Shown here: piece after piece, positions 1-8,995 of the stretch | Layout: each line of letters starts with the position of its first letter | Numbering within the stretch: the first letter of the stretch is position 1 | Assembly (NCBI GenBank): GCA_035627835.1 | Contig: DASPKX010000082.1 | Span: 1-31,664 of the forward strand | Length of the DNA stretch: 31,664 bases | DNA from: DASPKX01 sp035627835 | GTDB taxonomy: Bacteria > Verrucomicrobiota > Verrucomicrobiia > Limisphaerales > SXQI01 | Direction of reading: 5' to 3' | Program-made: the position numbers and the translations under genes | Notes under the pieces: model-generated | What the model was told of the DNA's origin: nothing | Seen by the model: the letters and a program-made list of their open reading frames with translations, nothing else | Database searches by the model: none

Positions 1-1827
1 ATCTGTTCAAGCGAGGATGGCCTGCAGGTGGTGGACATGCGCGACGTGACAAACCCGGTTACGGTTGTCTCTCGTTTTAGCGTTGGCGGCAGAGCGGCTC
101 GTTGTCAGGTCGTGGACAGTCTGTTGTATGTGGCGGCGGAAACTGGCCTGCAGGTTGTTGATGTTTCCACGCCCACTAAGCCCGTCCGCGTGCAGCGGTT
201 GCCCTTATCCGGTAGAGATGTTTGGGATGTGGAAGTAGCAGGGGATTTTGCATATCTGACAACTGCCGGGACAAACGTGCATATCGTGGATATCCGAGAT
301 CGGAGAGCGCCTGTTCTTGTGAAGACGGTCACTGTGGCAGAGGCGGGACGGTCTGATGACGTCGAGGTGGTTGATGGAACGATGTATGTTACTCTCGACC
401 AGGGTGGGTTGCGAATTTTCGACCTTGCCATTCCTGATTCCCCGGCACTGATCGGGCGGATCAATGGGACATCCCAGTTTCAACCGGTGAGCATCATCGT
501 TCGCGATGGTTTTGCCTATATGAGCACTCGGATGGCTGGGCTCCAGGTCTATGATGTCCACGACCCTGCCAACATCACCTATGCTGGTGAGTTGCGGACT
601 GTGAGGGGGAGCAGCTACCTCGAAGTCGGTCTTACAATGGCCTCTGGCAGGTTATTCTACAACGTATTGTCACCGGGCCCCTTGCTTGCGGTGACGCCAC
701 TCCCGGCATACCGGCGTACCCTTGGAACGCTCCCGATTACCTCTGCCCGGAGCGAAAATTCTGGTTTGGCTGCTGGCCGAACAGGTTTGCTCCTGTTCAA
801 CGGCCAGACGCGGGAAGTCGCGACTGCTGATCCGACCACCCTGCACGCAGTTCACACGAACACCAATCCCTATTGGTTTAACAGCCCGCTTGTGAATGGC
901 CGCGGAGCAGTCCATCGGTTTGGCTCCTCCTTCGACACGTATGAGAGGATGCCAGATGACACGTTCGTGTTGCGTGGGAGCGCTCAGGTTCCCATTGGAT
1001 CATGGAGTTCACGGATGGTATTAAAGGATGATCACGTGCTAGCACCTGCGGGCACTGCGGGTTTGCAGATGATCAACATCGCTGATCTCACAAAGCCGCA
1101 GTTCATAGGCGCTCTGACGAATTGGCATACAGTATCGAGCATCGTTCACGAAAACGAGCGCGCGGCCATCACTGCTAAAGTGACTTCAACAAGCGGCTCT
1201 GGTGTGTTTTTGTTGGATATCACAGCGGCTCATCACCCTACGGTTATGAGCCAGATTCAGGAGCTAGGATCTGCCGAACTCCTGAGCATCACGGATGCTC
1301 GGCTCTATGCAACAACTTACACGAACGTCGCAGGGGTTCTGGTCACCACGCTGCTTATCTATGATGTGCAAAACACGCAAAAGCCATCGTATTTGGGTAA
1401 CATTCGGCTCTCTCAGCTTCCGACAGCGATGGTAGTGCATCGAGGCACTGCAGCCCTTGGAAGCAGTTCTGGTCTCGAATTTATTGATGTCCGTAATCCG
1501 GAGAAGCCCGGGCGTCTCGGGGGCAACTCAGCGGTGAATGGCTTCCATCTGTTGTTGTTACAGGACACCCTTTATGCGCTTGGACCGCGGCAACTCTCCG
1601 CGCTGCGCTTGGCTGATGCTTCGAGCATTTCATTGAAAGTTCCATCGCTAACAGCGGGCGGGGGTATAACCATCAACCTCCTTAACATCCCTGTCGGCTT
1701 TCAATTGCTGCGGAGCTTTGATCTTACGAATTGGAGCGTTTGGAAGACGGTTGTTCCGAATGAGCCGGTAGACTTCACTGATGCTGCGGACGGATCGCGG
1801 GCGTTTTATCGTGGCTGGGTGCCGTAA
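1..1827 (+). CDS. LVIVD-repeat exported protein (5' end outside window)
   Basis: The reading frame is open from the first base, and the codons before the first GTG (position 28) already encode repeat sequence (...EDGLQVVDM), so the true start lies upstream and 608 residues are visible. At least nine LVIVD-type repeats follow, each with a G-L-x-h-h-D/N-h core and a downstream P, for example GLQVVDVSTPTKPV, NVHIVDIRDRRAPV, GLQVYDVHDPANIT, GLQMINIADLTKPQ and GLEFIDVRNPEKPG. Such repeats form beta-propeller-like blades in secreted or surface proteins of unknown ligand. The last ~65 residues (FQLLRSFDLTNWSVWKTV... to FYRGWV at the end) match a small beta domain common at the C-termini of large verrucomicrobial exported proteins. 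A signal peptide cannot be seen because the N-terminus is missing. Specific function unknown. Confidence 0.85.
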   Translation: MCSSEDGLQVVDMRDVTNPVTVVSRFSVGGRAARCQVVDSLLYVAAETGLQVVDVSTPTKPVRVQRLPLSGRDVWDVEVAGDFAYLTTAGTNVHIVDIRDRRAPVLVKTVTVAEAGRSDDVEVVDGTMYVTLDQGGLRIFDLAIPDSPALIGRINGTSQFQPVSIIVRDGFAYMSTRMAGLQVYDVHDPANITYAGELRTVRGSSYLEVGLTMASGRLFYNVLSPGPLLAVTPLPAYRRTLGTLPITSARSENSGLAAGRTGLLLFNGQTREVATADPTTLHAVHTNTNPYWFNSPLVNGRGAVHRFGSSFDTYERMPDDTFVLRGSAQVPIGSWSSRMVLKDDHVLAPAGTAGLQMINIADLTKPQFIGALTNWHTVSSIVHENERAAITAKVTSTSGSGVFLLDITAAHHPTVMSQIQELGSAELLSITDARLYATTYTNVAGVLVTTLLIYDVQNTQKPSYLGNIRLSQLPTAMVVHRGTAALGSSSGLEFIDVRNPEKPGRLGGNSAVNGFHLLLLQDTLYALGPRQLSALRLADASSISLKVPSLTAGGGITINLLNIPVGFQLLRSFDLTNWSVWKTVVPNEPVDFTDAADGSRAFYRGWVP

Positions 1828-1874
1828 GCAGGCTTTGGCCGTTTTCCACGTAGCAATTGTTCAATTCCATCCTC

Positions 1875-4412
1875 ATGCCTGAGCCAACGCTTTATGATTT
1901 TTTGCCGCGGGCGGAGTTTCCTACTCCGTCGGTTTTGTTGGATGCGTTTTTAAATTATGTCACGGCGAAGGGGGTGGAGCTTTATTCGGCGCAGGAGGCG
2001 GCGATCCTGGAGTTGTTTGAGGACAAAAACGTTATCCTGAACACGCCGACGGGATCGGGGAAGTCGCTGGTGGCGTCAGCACTGCATTTCAAGTCGCTCG
2101 CGCAGGGGAAACGGTCGGTTTACACGTGCCCGATCAAAGCGTTGGTGAATGAGAAGTGGATGTCGCTCTGCAAGGAGTTTGGGCCACAGAACATCGGGCT
2201 GAGCACCGGAGACGCCACTGTCAATCGGGATGCACCGATTTTGTGCTGCACGGCGGAGATCCTGGCGAACATCGCGCTGGCGGAAGGGGCAGGGGCGAAT
2301 GTTCAGGATGTGGTGATGGATGAGTTCCATTATTACTCGGACCGCGATCGTGGGGTTGCCTGGCAAACGCCGCTTTTGACGCTGTCCCGCACACGTTTTC
2401 TATTGATGTCAGCGACGTTGGGGGAGACTGCGTTTTTCGAGGAGGAAATGACGCGGTTGAACGGAAGGCCGAGTGTCACAGTGTCTTCGAAGGATCGGCC
2501 TGTGCCGCTGGAGTTTTCGTATTCGCAGACCGCTTTGGCGCAGAGTCTGGAGGGGCTAGTGGCGGAGGGGAAAAGCCCCATTTACGTCGTGCACTTCTCG
2601 CAAGGAGAGGCTGCTGATAGCGCGCAGGATTTCACAAGCATCAACGTCTGCACGAAGGAGGAGAAGGCTGCCATTGCGCAAGCGATTGAGGGGTTTAAGT
2701 TTAGCAGTCCGTATGGGCCGGAGATCAAGAAGTGGCTGCGGCATGGGATTGGGATTCATCACGCGGGATTGCTGCCGAAGTATCGCATTCTCGTGGAGCA
2801 ATTGGCGCAGCGGGGGTTGCTGAAGGTGATTTGCGGGACGGACACGCTGGGGGTGGGGATCAATGTGCCGATTCGAACTGTGTTGTTCACAAAGCTCTGC
2901 AAGTTCGATGGGAGCAAGACGGCCATTCTCAGCGTTCGTGATTTTCATCAGATTGCCGGGCGCGCTGGGAGGAAGGGTTACGACAATGTTGGCTGGGTGG
3001 TTTGCCAGGCGCCGGAGCATGTAGTTGAGAACTTGAAGCTGGAGGAAAAGGCGGCGCGTGATGGGAAGAAGGTGACGAAGCGAAAGCCGCCGGAAAAGAA
3101 TTTCGTTTCATGGGATGAGCAGACTTTCAACAGGCTCATCAACGCAAAGGCGGAGCCGCTCACGTCGCGGTTCCAGGTTTCGCACGGGATGTTGATCAAT
3201 GTGCTGAGCCGACCAACGGATGGTTGCCGCGCGATGCAACGGATCATAGCGCGGTCGCACGAATCACCTAAGGCCAAGAAGGCGCATACGCGCAGGGGCT
3301 GGCAGCTTTTCCGCGCGCTCCGTGATCGGAAGATCATAGAGATTGTTCCGCGAGATGAAAAAGGGGCTTACCTGCGGGTGAATGTGGAGTTGCAGGCGCA
3401 TTTCTCAATGAACCAGACGTTGAGCTTGTTCCTGCTCGAGGCGTTGCCGTTGCTGGATCGGGAAGCGCCGGATTACGCGCTGGATCTGATCACGCTGGTG
3501 GAATCCATTCTCGAGGACCCGGACCTGATTCTTCGGAAGCAACTCGACAAGGTGAAGTCGAAGAAGATGGCGGAGATGAAGGCGGAGGGGATCGAGTACG
3601 ACGAGCGGATGGAGGAGTTGGAGAAGCTGGAGTATCCGAAGCCGCGCCGAGAGTTTGTTTACAGCACGTTCAACGCGTTTGCGGAACGGCATCCGTGGGT
3701 GGGGCAGGAGAATATTCGGCCGAAGAGCATCGTGCGCGAGATGTTCGAGCAGTACAGGTCGTTTGCGGATTACATCAAGACGTATGAACTGCAGCGGGCG
3801 GAGGGGTTGCTGCTGCGGCATATCAATAGCGTTTACAAGGTTCTTGCGCAGACGGTGCCTGACTCGGCGAAGACGGAACAGGTGCAGGAAATGGAAGTGT
3901 ACCTTCGCCAAATGATTCGGCAGGTGGACTCGAGCTTGATGGAGGAATGGGAGCGGATGCAGAACCCGGATGCATTCGTCACGCGGGAAGAGGCGGCGCC
4001 GGAAATGCCGAAGGTGGCCCCACCGGACATCACGCGCGACGAGAAGCAATTCACGGCTGCGATTCGGGATCGGATTTTTAGCTTCCTGCGCGCTTGTGTG
4101 AACCAGGATTATGAAACTGCCTTGGAAGCGCTTTCTGATGCGGAGGCTTGGACGGTGAAGACGTTGGAGACGGCGGTTGACGCATACTTTGAGAAGCATG
4201 CGCAGCTGCGATTAAACCCGGAGGCGCGCAACATCCGGCACACTTACGTCACGCCAAGCGAAGACAAGCAAACCTGGCGTTTGCAGCAAATGCTCCTGGA
4301 CGAAAGCGAAGAAAATGATTGGGTGGCGGAGTTTGAGGTGAACTTGCCGAAGTCGCGGGAAGCCGACTCGCCGCATCTGAGGCTGATTAGGATTGGGCCG
4401 CTGACTACTTAA
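1875..4412 (+). CDS. Ski2-like DEAD/DEAH-box helicase (DUF3516-type C-terminus)
   Basis: Superfamily 2 helicase of 845 residues from the chosen ATG. Motif I is TPTGSGKS (57-64), motif II DEFH (149-152), motif III SAT (179-181), an HHAGLLP block sits at 295-301 and motif VI QIAGRAGRKG at 359-368. The IHHAGLLPK and GVGINVP blocks are typical of the Ski2/Mtr4 group, whose members unwind RNA. The long C-terminal half (from ~400) resembles the DUF3516 helicase family seen in several bacteria. An in-frame TTG at 1857 would add six residues, but the ATG at 1875 gives a conventional start; neither has a clear Shine-Dalgarno sequence. The stop lies 8 nt inside the convergent xylanase gene. The role is inferred to be RNA processing or repair; the substrate is not known from sequence. 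Confidence 0.88.
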   Translation: MPEPTLYDFLPRAEFPTPSVLLDAFLNYVTAKGVELYSAQEAAILELFEDKNVILNTPTGSGKSLVASALHFKSLAQGKRSVYTCPIKALVNEKWMSLCKEFGPQNIGLSTGDATVNRDAPILCCTAEILANIALAEGAGANVQDVVMDEFHYYSDRDRGVAWQTPLLTLSRTRFLLMSATLGETAFFEEEMTRLNGRPSVTVSSKDRPVPLEFSYSQTALAQSLEGLVAEGKSPIYVVHFSQGEAADSAQDFTSINVCTKEEKAAIAQAIEGFKFSSPYGPEIKKWLRHGIGIHHAGLLPKYRILVEQLAQRGLLKVICGTDTLGVGINVPIRTVLFTKLCKFDGSKTAILSVRDFHQIAGRAGRKGYDNVGWVVCQAPEHVVENLKLEEKAARDGKKVTKRKPPEKNFVSWDEQTFNRLINAKAEPLTSRFQVSHGMLINVLSRPTDGCRAMQRIIARSHESPKAKKAHTRRGWQLFRALRDRKIIEIVPRDEKGAYLRVNVELQAHFSMNQTLSLFLLEALPLLDREAPDYALDLITLVESILEDPDLILRKQLDKVKSKKMAEMKAEGIEYDERMEELEKLEYPKPRREFVYSTFNAFAERHPWVGQENIRPKSIVREMFEQYRSFADYIKTYELQRAEGLLLRHINSVYKVLAQTVPDSAKTEQVQEMEVYLRQMIRQVDSSLMEEWERMQNPDAFVTREEAAPEMPKVAPPDITRDEKQFTAAIRDRIFSFLRACVNQDYETALEALSDAEAWTVKTLETAVDAYFEKHAQLRLNPEARNIRHTYVTPSEDKQTWRLQQMLLDESEENDWVAEFEVNLPKSREADSPHLRLIRIGPLTT

Positions 4413-5667
4413 CAGGCTTGTTGGCTTCCGCGATGACGGCGTGGAAGGCGGGTTTGGGCTGGTTGTTACCGTCGAAGAGCAGCGGGGTGCCGTTGGCGCG
4501 CCAAGAGACAGCATCGTTCACGCCCCAGAAGGTGACCATCTTCACAGAGTCCCGGTGTTTTATGAAGGCGCGGAAAACGCTCGCGTAGGCGTCGGCGAGT
4601 TTCTTGTCCGCATCGCTGACGACGCCGCCCTGGGTTGTGGCAGCGTTTTGGGAAATATCGGCGCCGAAGCCGCGTTGGCCGCCGGTCGCGGTATTCACGT
4701 CGAGTTCGGTGATGTGAATGGGAAGTCCGAGCGTTGCGATTTCGGCGAGGGTCTGATCCATCGTTTCGAACGTGATGGAAACATTGAGGTGGGCTTGAGA
4801 GCCTATGGCGTGAATCGGGACTTTTTGGTCCTGGAGGGACTTGATTAAGCTGATCAGCTTTTTGCGTTTGTTGGCGTTTTCCAGCCCGTAGTCGTTGTAG
4901 CGGAGAATGGCGTCGGGATCCGCTTCGTGCGCGTATTGAAAAGCTTTGGCAATGTAGTCGGGCCCGATGATTTCGAGCCAGAGAGAATTCCGCAGAACGT
5001 TTGTTCCGTTCCCATCGGCGATCGCTTCGTTCACGACGTCCCACGACTTAACCTTGCCTTTGTAACGGCCAACCACTGTGTGGATGTGATCGCGCATGCG
5101 CTGGAGCAACTCCTCGCGGGAGGCGCGGGGGCCAGTATAGGGACCAAAACCACCGCCGAATCCGCCGCGGCCTACGCGGTTCGTGCCGGGAGCATTGGTG
5201 TTTGCGGCAACTCGGGTGGTGTTTGTCACAGAGGCTGGAGGCGGGTTGGTGCCTGCGAAAACCCAATTTGGCGTTTGGCTATGCCAGACCAGGGTGTGGC
5301 CCACGAGATACATGCTGTTGCTGAGCCCGAAGTTCACGAGGGCGTCAGCCGGCGCGAAGTCGTAGCCATCCTTGCCCTCGCGGGGATGGATGAGCTGCCA
5401 CTTCATGTCATTCTCGGCCGTGATTTGGTTGAAGTGCTTCTTCACCGACGCGATGTCCTGGGCATTCTGCTCCGCGTTGCGGCGGAAAGCGGCGTTGCCG
5501 GTGACCATGCTGCGGTTTACCGCGGTTCCGACGATGAAGTGATCTTTGAAGGCGTCTTTCAGCGCGACGGGAGTGTCAGCGGCCTCGGCGCTGAAGGTCA
5601 TGAACATGATCAGCCCTGCGAGCGCGCGCAGCGGGAGGTGCGGGTTTGTTAAGGTGATTATGTTCAT
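4405..5667 (-). CDS. Secreted endo-1,4-beta-xylanase, GH10
   Basis: 420 residues. A signal peptide covers about residues 1-30 (hydrophobic LRALAGLIMFMTF, then SAEAA). The GH10 TIM barrel carries the expected ITAENDMKW (82-90), GHTLVWHSQ (123-131), acid/base Glu214 in WDVVNEA, and nucleophile Glu321 in ITELDV; TFWGVNDAVSW (379-389) is also a GH10 hallmark. The family hydrolyses internal beta-1,4-xylosidic bonds with retention. Odd points: a Thr/Asn/Gly-rich low-complexity insertion at about 139-182 (containing NTNAPGTNRVGRGGFGG) and a second Gly/Gln/Asn-rich stretch at about 326-348 after the nucleophile strand; both sit in loops. It is the last gene of the seven-gene unit, 11 nt after the preceding stop, and overlaps the convergent helicase by 8 nt. 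Probably periplasmic or extracellular. Confidence 0.93.
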   Translation of the reverse strand: MNIITLTNPHLPLRALAGLIMFMTFSAEAADTPVALKDAFKDHFIVGTAVNRSMVTGNAAFRRNAEQNAQDIASVKKHFNQITAENDMKWQLIHPREGKDGYDFAPADALVNFGLSNSMYLVGHTLVWHSQTPNWVFAGTNPPPASVTNTTRVAANTNAPGTNRVGRGGFGGGFGPYTGPRASREELLQRMRDHIHTVVGRYKGKVKSWDVVNEAIADGNGTNVLRNSLWLEIIGPDYIAKAFQYAHEADPDAILRYNDYGLENANKRKKLISLIKSLQDQKVPIHAIGSQAHLNVSITFETMDQTLAEIATLGLPIHITELDVNTATGGQRGFGADISQNAATTQGGVVSDADKKLADAYASVFRAFIKHRDSVKMVTFWGVNDAVSWRANGTPLLFDGNNQPKPAFHAVIAEANKPVK

Positions 5668-5678
5668 GCTCTAAAAGC

Positions 5679-6290
5679 TCAGGGAGCCAATTTGATTTTA
5701 ACGTTCTTCAACGGCGCGCCGGATTTATCCAACAGGCGCATCGAACCTTGCCAGGCGTTCTGCTCGTTAACCACTTTGAAGACGAAAACGTTGATGCCTT
5801 TCTTCAAGGTCACTTTGCCTTTGTCGGGCGCGTCGAGCATGAGTGTGCGCGGCTCACTCCAGAGGTAGATATCGACGCCGTTGAAATAGATGCGGCCCTG
5901 GTCATTGCTGGCAACGGCGAGCACCACGTCGGGCTGATCCGTCTCGGATTCGACGTAGGTGACGGCGTAGCCTGCGGCGGCGTCATTGATGGTCTTGAGG
6001 ACGGCGTTGAAGTCGAAGTAATTGGTGGTGGCAGTCATGGTCTGCCAAGTGAACTCCTTTCCGCGCACGGAGACTTTATCCCCGGCTTTGGGACGAAGGT
6101 TTGCTTCGTCTCGGATTTGCGCGCGGAAAACAGCCTCACTGCCGCTGTCCCCCTCACCAAGGCGGATTGGCGCGAGCACGAGCCAGTGCCGAATATAACC
6201 TTCGGCGTCAGGAGCGAAGGCCTCGGCGGCGCGAGAGGTCCAGGAAAGCAGGCAAGAAGCCGCGAGGCCAAGGATAAGAAGTTTTTTCAT
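5679..6290 (-). CDS. Small secreted protein, probable beta-sandwich
   Basis: 203 residues with a signal peptide (MKKLLILGLAASCLLS, likely cut near RAAEA). The mature protein contains YIRHWLVLAPI (32-42), a WLVLxP signature common at the start of galactose-binding-like beta-sandwich domains attached to carbohydrate-active enzymes of PVC bacteria. It also has alternating beta-strand patterns, with RIYFNGVDIYLWSEPR (133-148) and KKGINVFVFKVVNE (163-176), as in jelly-roll modules. No catalytic motif is visible. It starts 3 nt after the stop of the CxxCH-protein gene and ends 11 nt before the xylanase, so it is almost certainly co-transcribed. Inferred role: accessory or carbohydrate-binding component of the xylan locus. 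A lipoprotein reading (Cys13) is possible, but the lipobox AASC is poor. Confidence 0.75.
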   Translation of the reverse strand: MKKLLILGLAASCLLSWTSRAAEAFAPDAEGYIRHWLVLAPIRLGEGDSGSEAVFRAQIRDEANLRPKAGDKVSVRGKEFTWQTMTATTNYFDFNAVLKTINDAAAGYAVTYVESETDQPDVVLAVASNDQGRIYFNGVDIYLWSEPRTLMLDAPDKGKVTLKKGINVFVFKVVNEQNAWQGSMRLLDKSGAPLKNVKIKLAP

Positions 6291-6293
6291 GAG

Positions 6294-8963
6294 TTACTCG
6301 TATTCGTTGGCTTTCTTGACGGGGACGGTCACGCCGTCTTTGGGCGGGGTTCGAAGTGTTTGGAGATAGGCCAATATGTCGGCGAGTTCCTGTTCCTTGA
6401 GCAGCACACCCAAGGGAGGCATGGGCGAGATGGGCAGGTTCTCGTAGCCTTTGGCCAATTTCGCGTTCGGATCGACGAGGCTTTCCTCGATGTAAGCTTT
6501 GTCGCTGCGAACCGCGATGCCATCGAGGATTGGACCGACGTCACCGCCTTTGCCGTTGACCATGTGGCAGGAAGCGCAGGCCGCGACGGGGCTGTTGTGG
6601 AACAAATCCTCCCCACGTTTGGCGTCGCCGGCAGTGACTTTTACTTCGTTCTCACCTACAGCCGCGACTTTATGGATGCGCCCCAGCAAGGTGAGCGTGT
6701 CGTTTAGGAACGGGTCGTTCATGTTCGCGGGAACACGGCCGAGCTGGGCGACCACGGTTTCGATCTCGGGAATGGTTGGAAACTCGGCGAGTTTCACTAG
6801 AGCCACCTGGCGGGTGAGCAAGTCGGGATCCTGAACGACGGCGCTGCTAAAGAAAAGTTGCCGGCCCATTTCATTGGAAGGGAGGGCGCGGACAGCGTTT
6901 CTCCGGAGCGCAGGATCTTTGTCGAGCAACGCTTTTTGATGTGTGTCTTTATCGAGGGCTCCGATGCCTTCGAGAGTCCAGAGGGCATGAATAGCGCCTT
7001 CACCACCACCTGAGGCTACGCGCTTTTTCAGAGCGGGAACCGCATCCCTGGTTTTGTTATCGACTAGCAGGCGTTGCGCGGTGTGGCGCCAGAACAAATT
7101 GCCACTGTCGAGAGCCGCAACAACTTCCGCCGGTTTGGAGTTGGCGAGTGATTTGACTGAGCTGCGGGGGCCGTCTTTCCACACCACCCGGTAAATGCGG
7201 CCATGCGATTTGTCGCGGAGGTCGTTTTCGGTTTGGTAAGCGCCGCCACGGCCGGTGCGGGCCTGAATCCCGGCGGACTTGATGCTCGGGGTGGGGTTGT
7301 GCTGGATGATGAAGCTATAGAAATCGATAACCCAAACAGCGCCGTCGGGACCGACATCGGCGAAGATGGGGGACATCCATTCGTCTGCGCTCGCGAGAAG
7401 GTTGAAGCCATCAAGCGCTTTGTAGCCGGCTCCATCCCGCTGAATATCCATGATGCCGATGAGTTTCGCCGTCGGCTCAGTGACGAGGGCTTTGCCTTGC
7501 AGACGTGGTGGGAGGGCGTCGCTGACCATGAAAGCATGCCCCGCTGCGGCGGTGTAGCCGCCGAAGTTATCCACCATGCGGACGTTGGGGGTGTTCGGAT
7601 GCATCCGCATGCCGGGGGCCAATGATTTGGCGGACGGGAGCCGGCGCACGTTTCCGGGGCTGGCAGCAGCGACGTTCGTCGAAGTGTCTCCAAGGCGATA
7701 ACCCGGGCGGAAGCCATTGCCACCAGGGCCGCGGCCTGCAGCGCCGAGTTGCGTGGGGTTCAGAATGTGAGCGGGCAGGTAGCCGTAGAAGGATGGATTG
7801 CCGTTGGCAGTGGAGCCGAAAACGTCGCCGTGAGCGTTGATGCCAAGGCCCCAGGTGTTGTTGTTGTATTGGTGGAGGAACTGCAACGCTGAGCCGTCGG
7901 GTTTGAAACGGAAAATGCCCTGGCCGAATTGAATTTCCTTTCCGCCGACGTTGCCGCGAAAATTGGAGTATCCGACGGAGCCGTAGAGCCAGTTGTCGAA
8001 GCCGCGCGCGAGATTGCTTTGCTGCGCGTGGGTGTCTCCAATGCCCCAGCCAGGGAGGAGGGCTTTGCGAATATCAGCCTTGTCATCGCCATCCGTGTCT
8101 TTGAGGAACAGCATCTGCCGCGCAACGGAGACCATGGCGCCGCCATCCACGAACACGAGGGATGTGGCAAGGTTGAGCTTATCCGCGAAAACGGTGAATT
8201 TGTCTGCTCGACCGTCGCCGTTGGTGTCCTCGCAAATTTTGATGCTGTCTGTGCCGGGTTCTCCTTCGGGCGCGATGCCATGAGGATAATCCCGGGCTTC
8301 GACGACCCATGCGCGGCCGCGCTCGTCCCAGGCCATGTAGATGGGCTTAACGATGTCGGGTTCCGCAACAAAAAGCTGCAGCTCGAAGTCAGCGGGAACC
8401 TGGGTGTAGCGGATGCTGTCGCGCGGGGATAGGGGAGATTGATACTTCACTGGCTCGGGACGCCGCTCGTAATTCGGCACCTCGCCGTCCGTGCGTTGCA
8501 AAGGAGGCCGGGAGGCGAGAAACGCTTCCCACGCGGCTTTTGATTTTTGGCTGACGGCGCTGAGGACCGCTTCGCGCAAGGCGGCGTCACTGGGCCGTTC
8601 CGCCTGCTTGAGCAGCGCGCCGCCGGCGCTTTTGAAACTCTCGAGCATCTTCTGCGGGGCTGCGCCGAGATCGCTGTCTGGCACCACCTGCACCACGGCA
8701 TCGAAGTGCTTCAGATACTTGTCTGTAAGATTGGTGACACTCGTGATGTGATCAAAGTAGATCGCCTCGGGCGCAAGCGTCTGCCCTGGGAGATAAACGT
8801 AGTTGGTGCGAGAGCCACCGAAGCCGCCACGCGGAGCCCCGCCTGTCTCCACAGGCCCAAGATAGAGAACATGCAACGGGCGCTCCAAGGCGTCAGCAGC
8901 AGATGCTGTGAGGAGCGCGCAGGCGGAGGCGAAAAGGACCAGACTTTGTTTCAAGAGTTTCAT
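6294..8963 (-). CDS. PVC-type heme-binding CxxCH dehydrogenase
   Basis: 889 residues from the ATG at 8963; a TTG at 8978 would add five residues. Signal peptide about 1-23. The N-terminal part (~28-150, RPLHVLYLGP... to VVQVVPDSD) looks like a degenerate ThuA-like domain. It is followed by the 'membrane-bound dehydrogenase' six-bladed beta-propeller region (YTQVPADFELQLFVAEPDIVKP..., DTNGDGRADKFTVF, DTDGDDKADI), then helical HEAT-like repeats (PALRRNAVRALPS), and a C-terminal cytochrome c domain with CASCH (Cys796, Cys799, His800) and a likely distal Met in ISPMPPLG. The family is greatly expanded in Planctomycetes and Verrucomicrobia and is thought to oxidise sugars or related substrates in the periplasm; its electron acceptor is unknown. 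Low-complexity insertions occur at 41-52 (GGAPRGGFGGSR) and in the propeller (AAGRGPGGNGF). Fourth-from-last position in the operon; 32 nt from the upstream esterase. Confidence 0.9.
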   Translation of the reverse strand: MKLLKQSLVLFASACALLTASAADALERPLHVLYLGPVETGGAPRGGFGGSRTNYVYLPGQTLAPEAIYFDHITSVTNLTDKYLKHFDAVVQVVPDSDLGAAPQKMLESFKSAGGALLKQAERPSDAALREAVLSAVSQKSKAAWEAFLASRPPLQRTDGEVPNYERRPEPVKYQSPLSPRDSIRYTQVPADFELQLFVAEPDIVKPIYMAWDERGRAWVVEARDYPHGIAPEGEPGTDSIKICEDTNGDGRADKFTVFADKLNLATSLVFVDGGAMVSVARQMLFLKDTDGDDKADIRKALLPGWGIGDTHAQQSNLARGFDNWLYGSVGYSNFRGNVGGKEIQFGQGIFRFKPDGSALQFLHQYNNNTWGLGINAHGDVFGSTANGNPSFYGYLPAHILNPTQLGAAGRGPGGNGFRPGYRLGDTSTNVAAASPGNVRRLPSAKSLAPGMRMHPNTPNVRMVDNFGGYTAAAGHAFMVSDALPPRLQGKALVTEPTAKLIGIMDIQRDGAGYKALDGFNLLASADEWMSPIFADVGPDGAVWVIDFYSFIIQHNPTPSIKSAGIQARTGRGGAYQTENDLRDKSHGRIYRVVWKDGPRSSVKSLANSKPAEVVAALDSGNLFWRHTAQRLLVDNKTRDAVPALKKRVASGGGEGAIHALWTLEGIGALDKDTHQKALLDKDPALRRNAVRALPSNEMGRQLFFSSAVVQDPDLLTRQVALVKLAEFPTIPEIETVVAQLGRVPANMNDPFLNDTLTLLGRIHKVAAVGENEVKVTAGDAKRGEDLFHNSPVAACASCHMVNGKGGDVGPILDGIAVRSDKAYIEESLVDPNAKLAKGYENLPISPMPPLGVLLKEQELADILAYLQTLRTPPKDGVTVPVKKANEYE

Positions 8964-8995
8964 GGACAAATCAGACAAGCACCAAGTGGAGGCGA

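Noticed and set aside
3405..4199. Long minus-strand open frame (264 codons) inside the helicase gene
   Set aside because: It is a shadow of the helicase: Arg/Leu/His-rich composition, no domain, and the plus-strand frame has unambiguous helicase motifs.
5748..6707. 319-codon plus-strand open frame across the small secreted protein and CxxCH gene
   Set aside because: Antisense to two well-supported genes, crosses their junction and has no recognisable family sequence.
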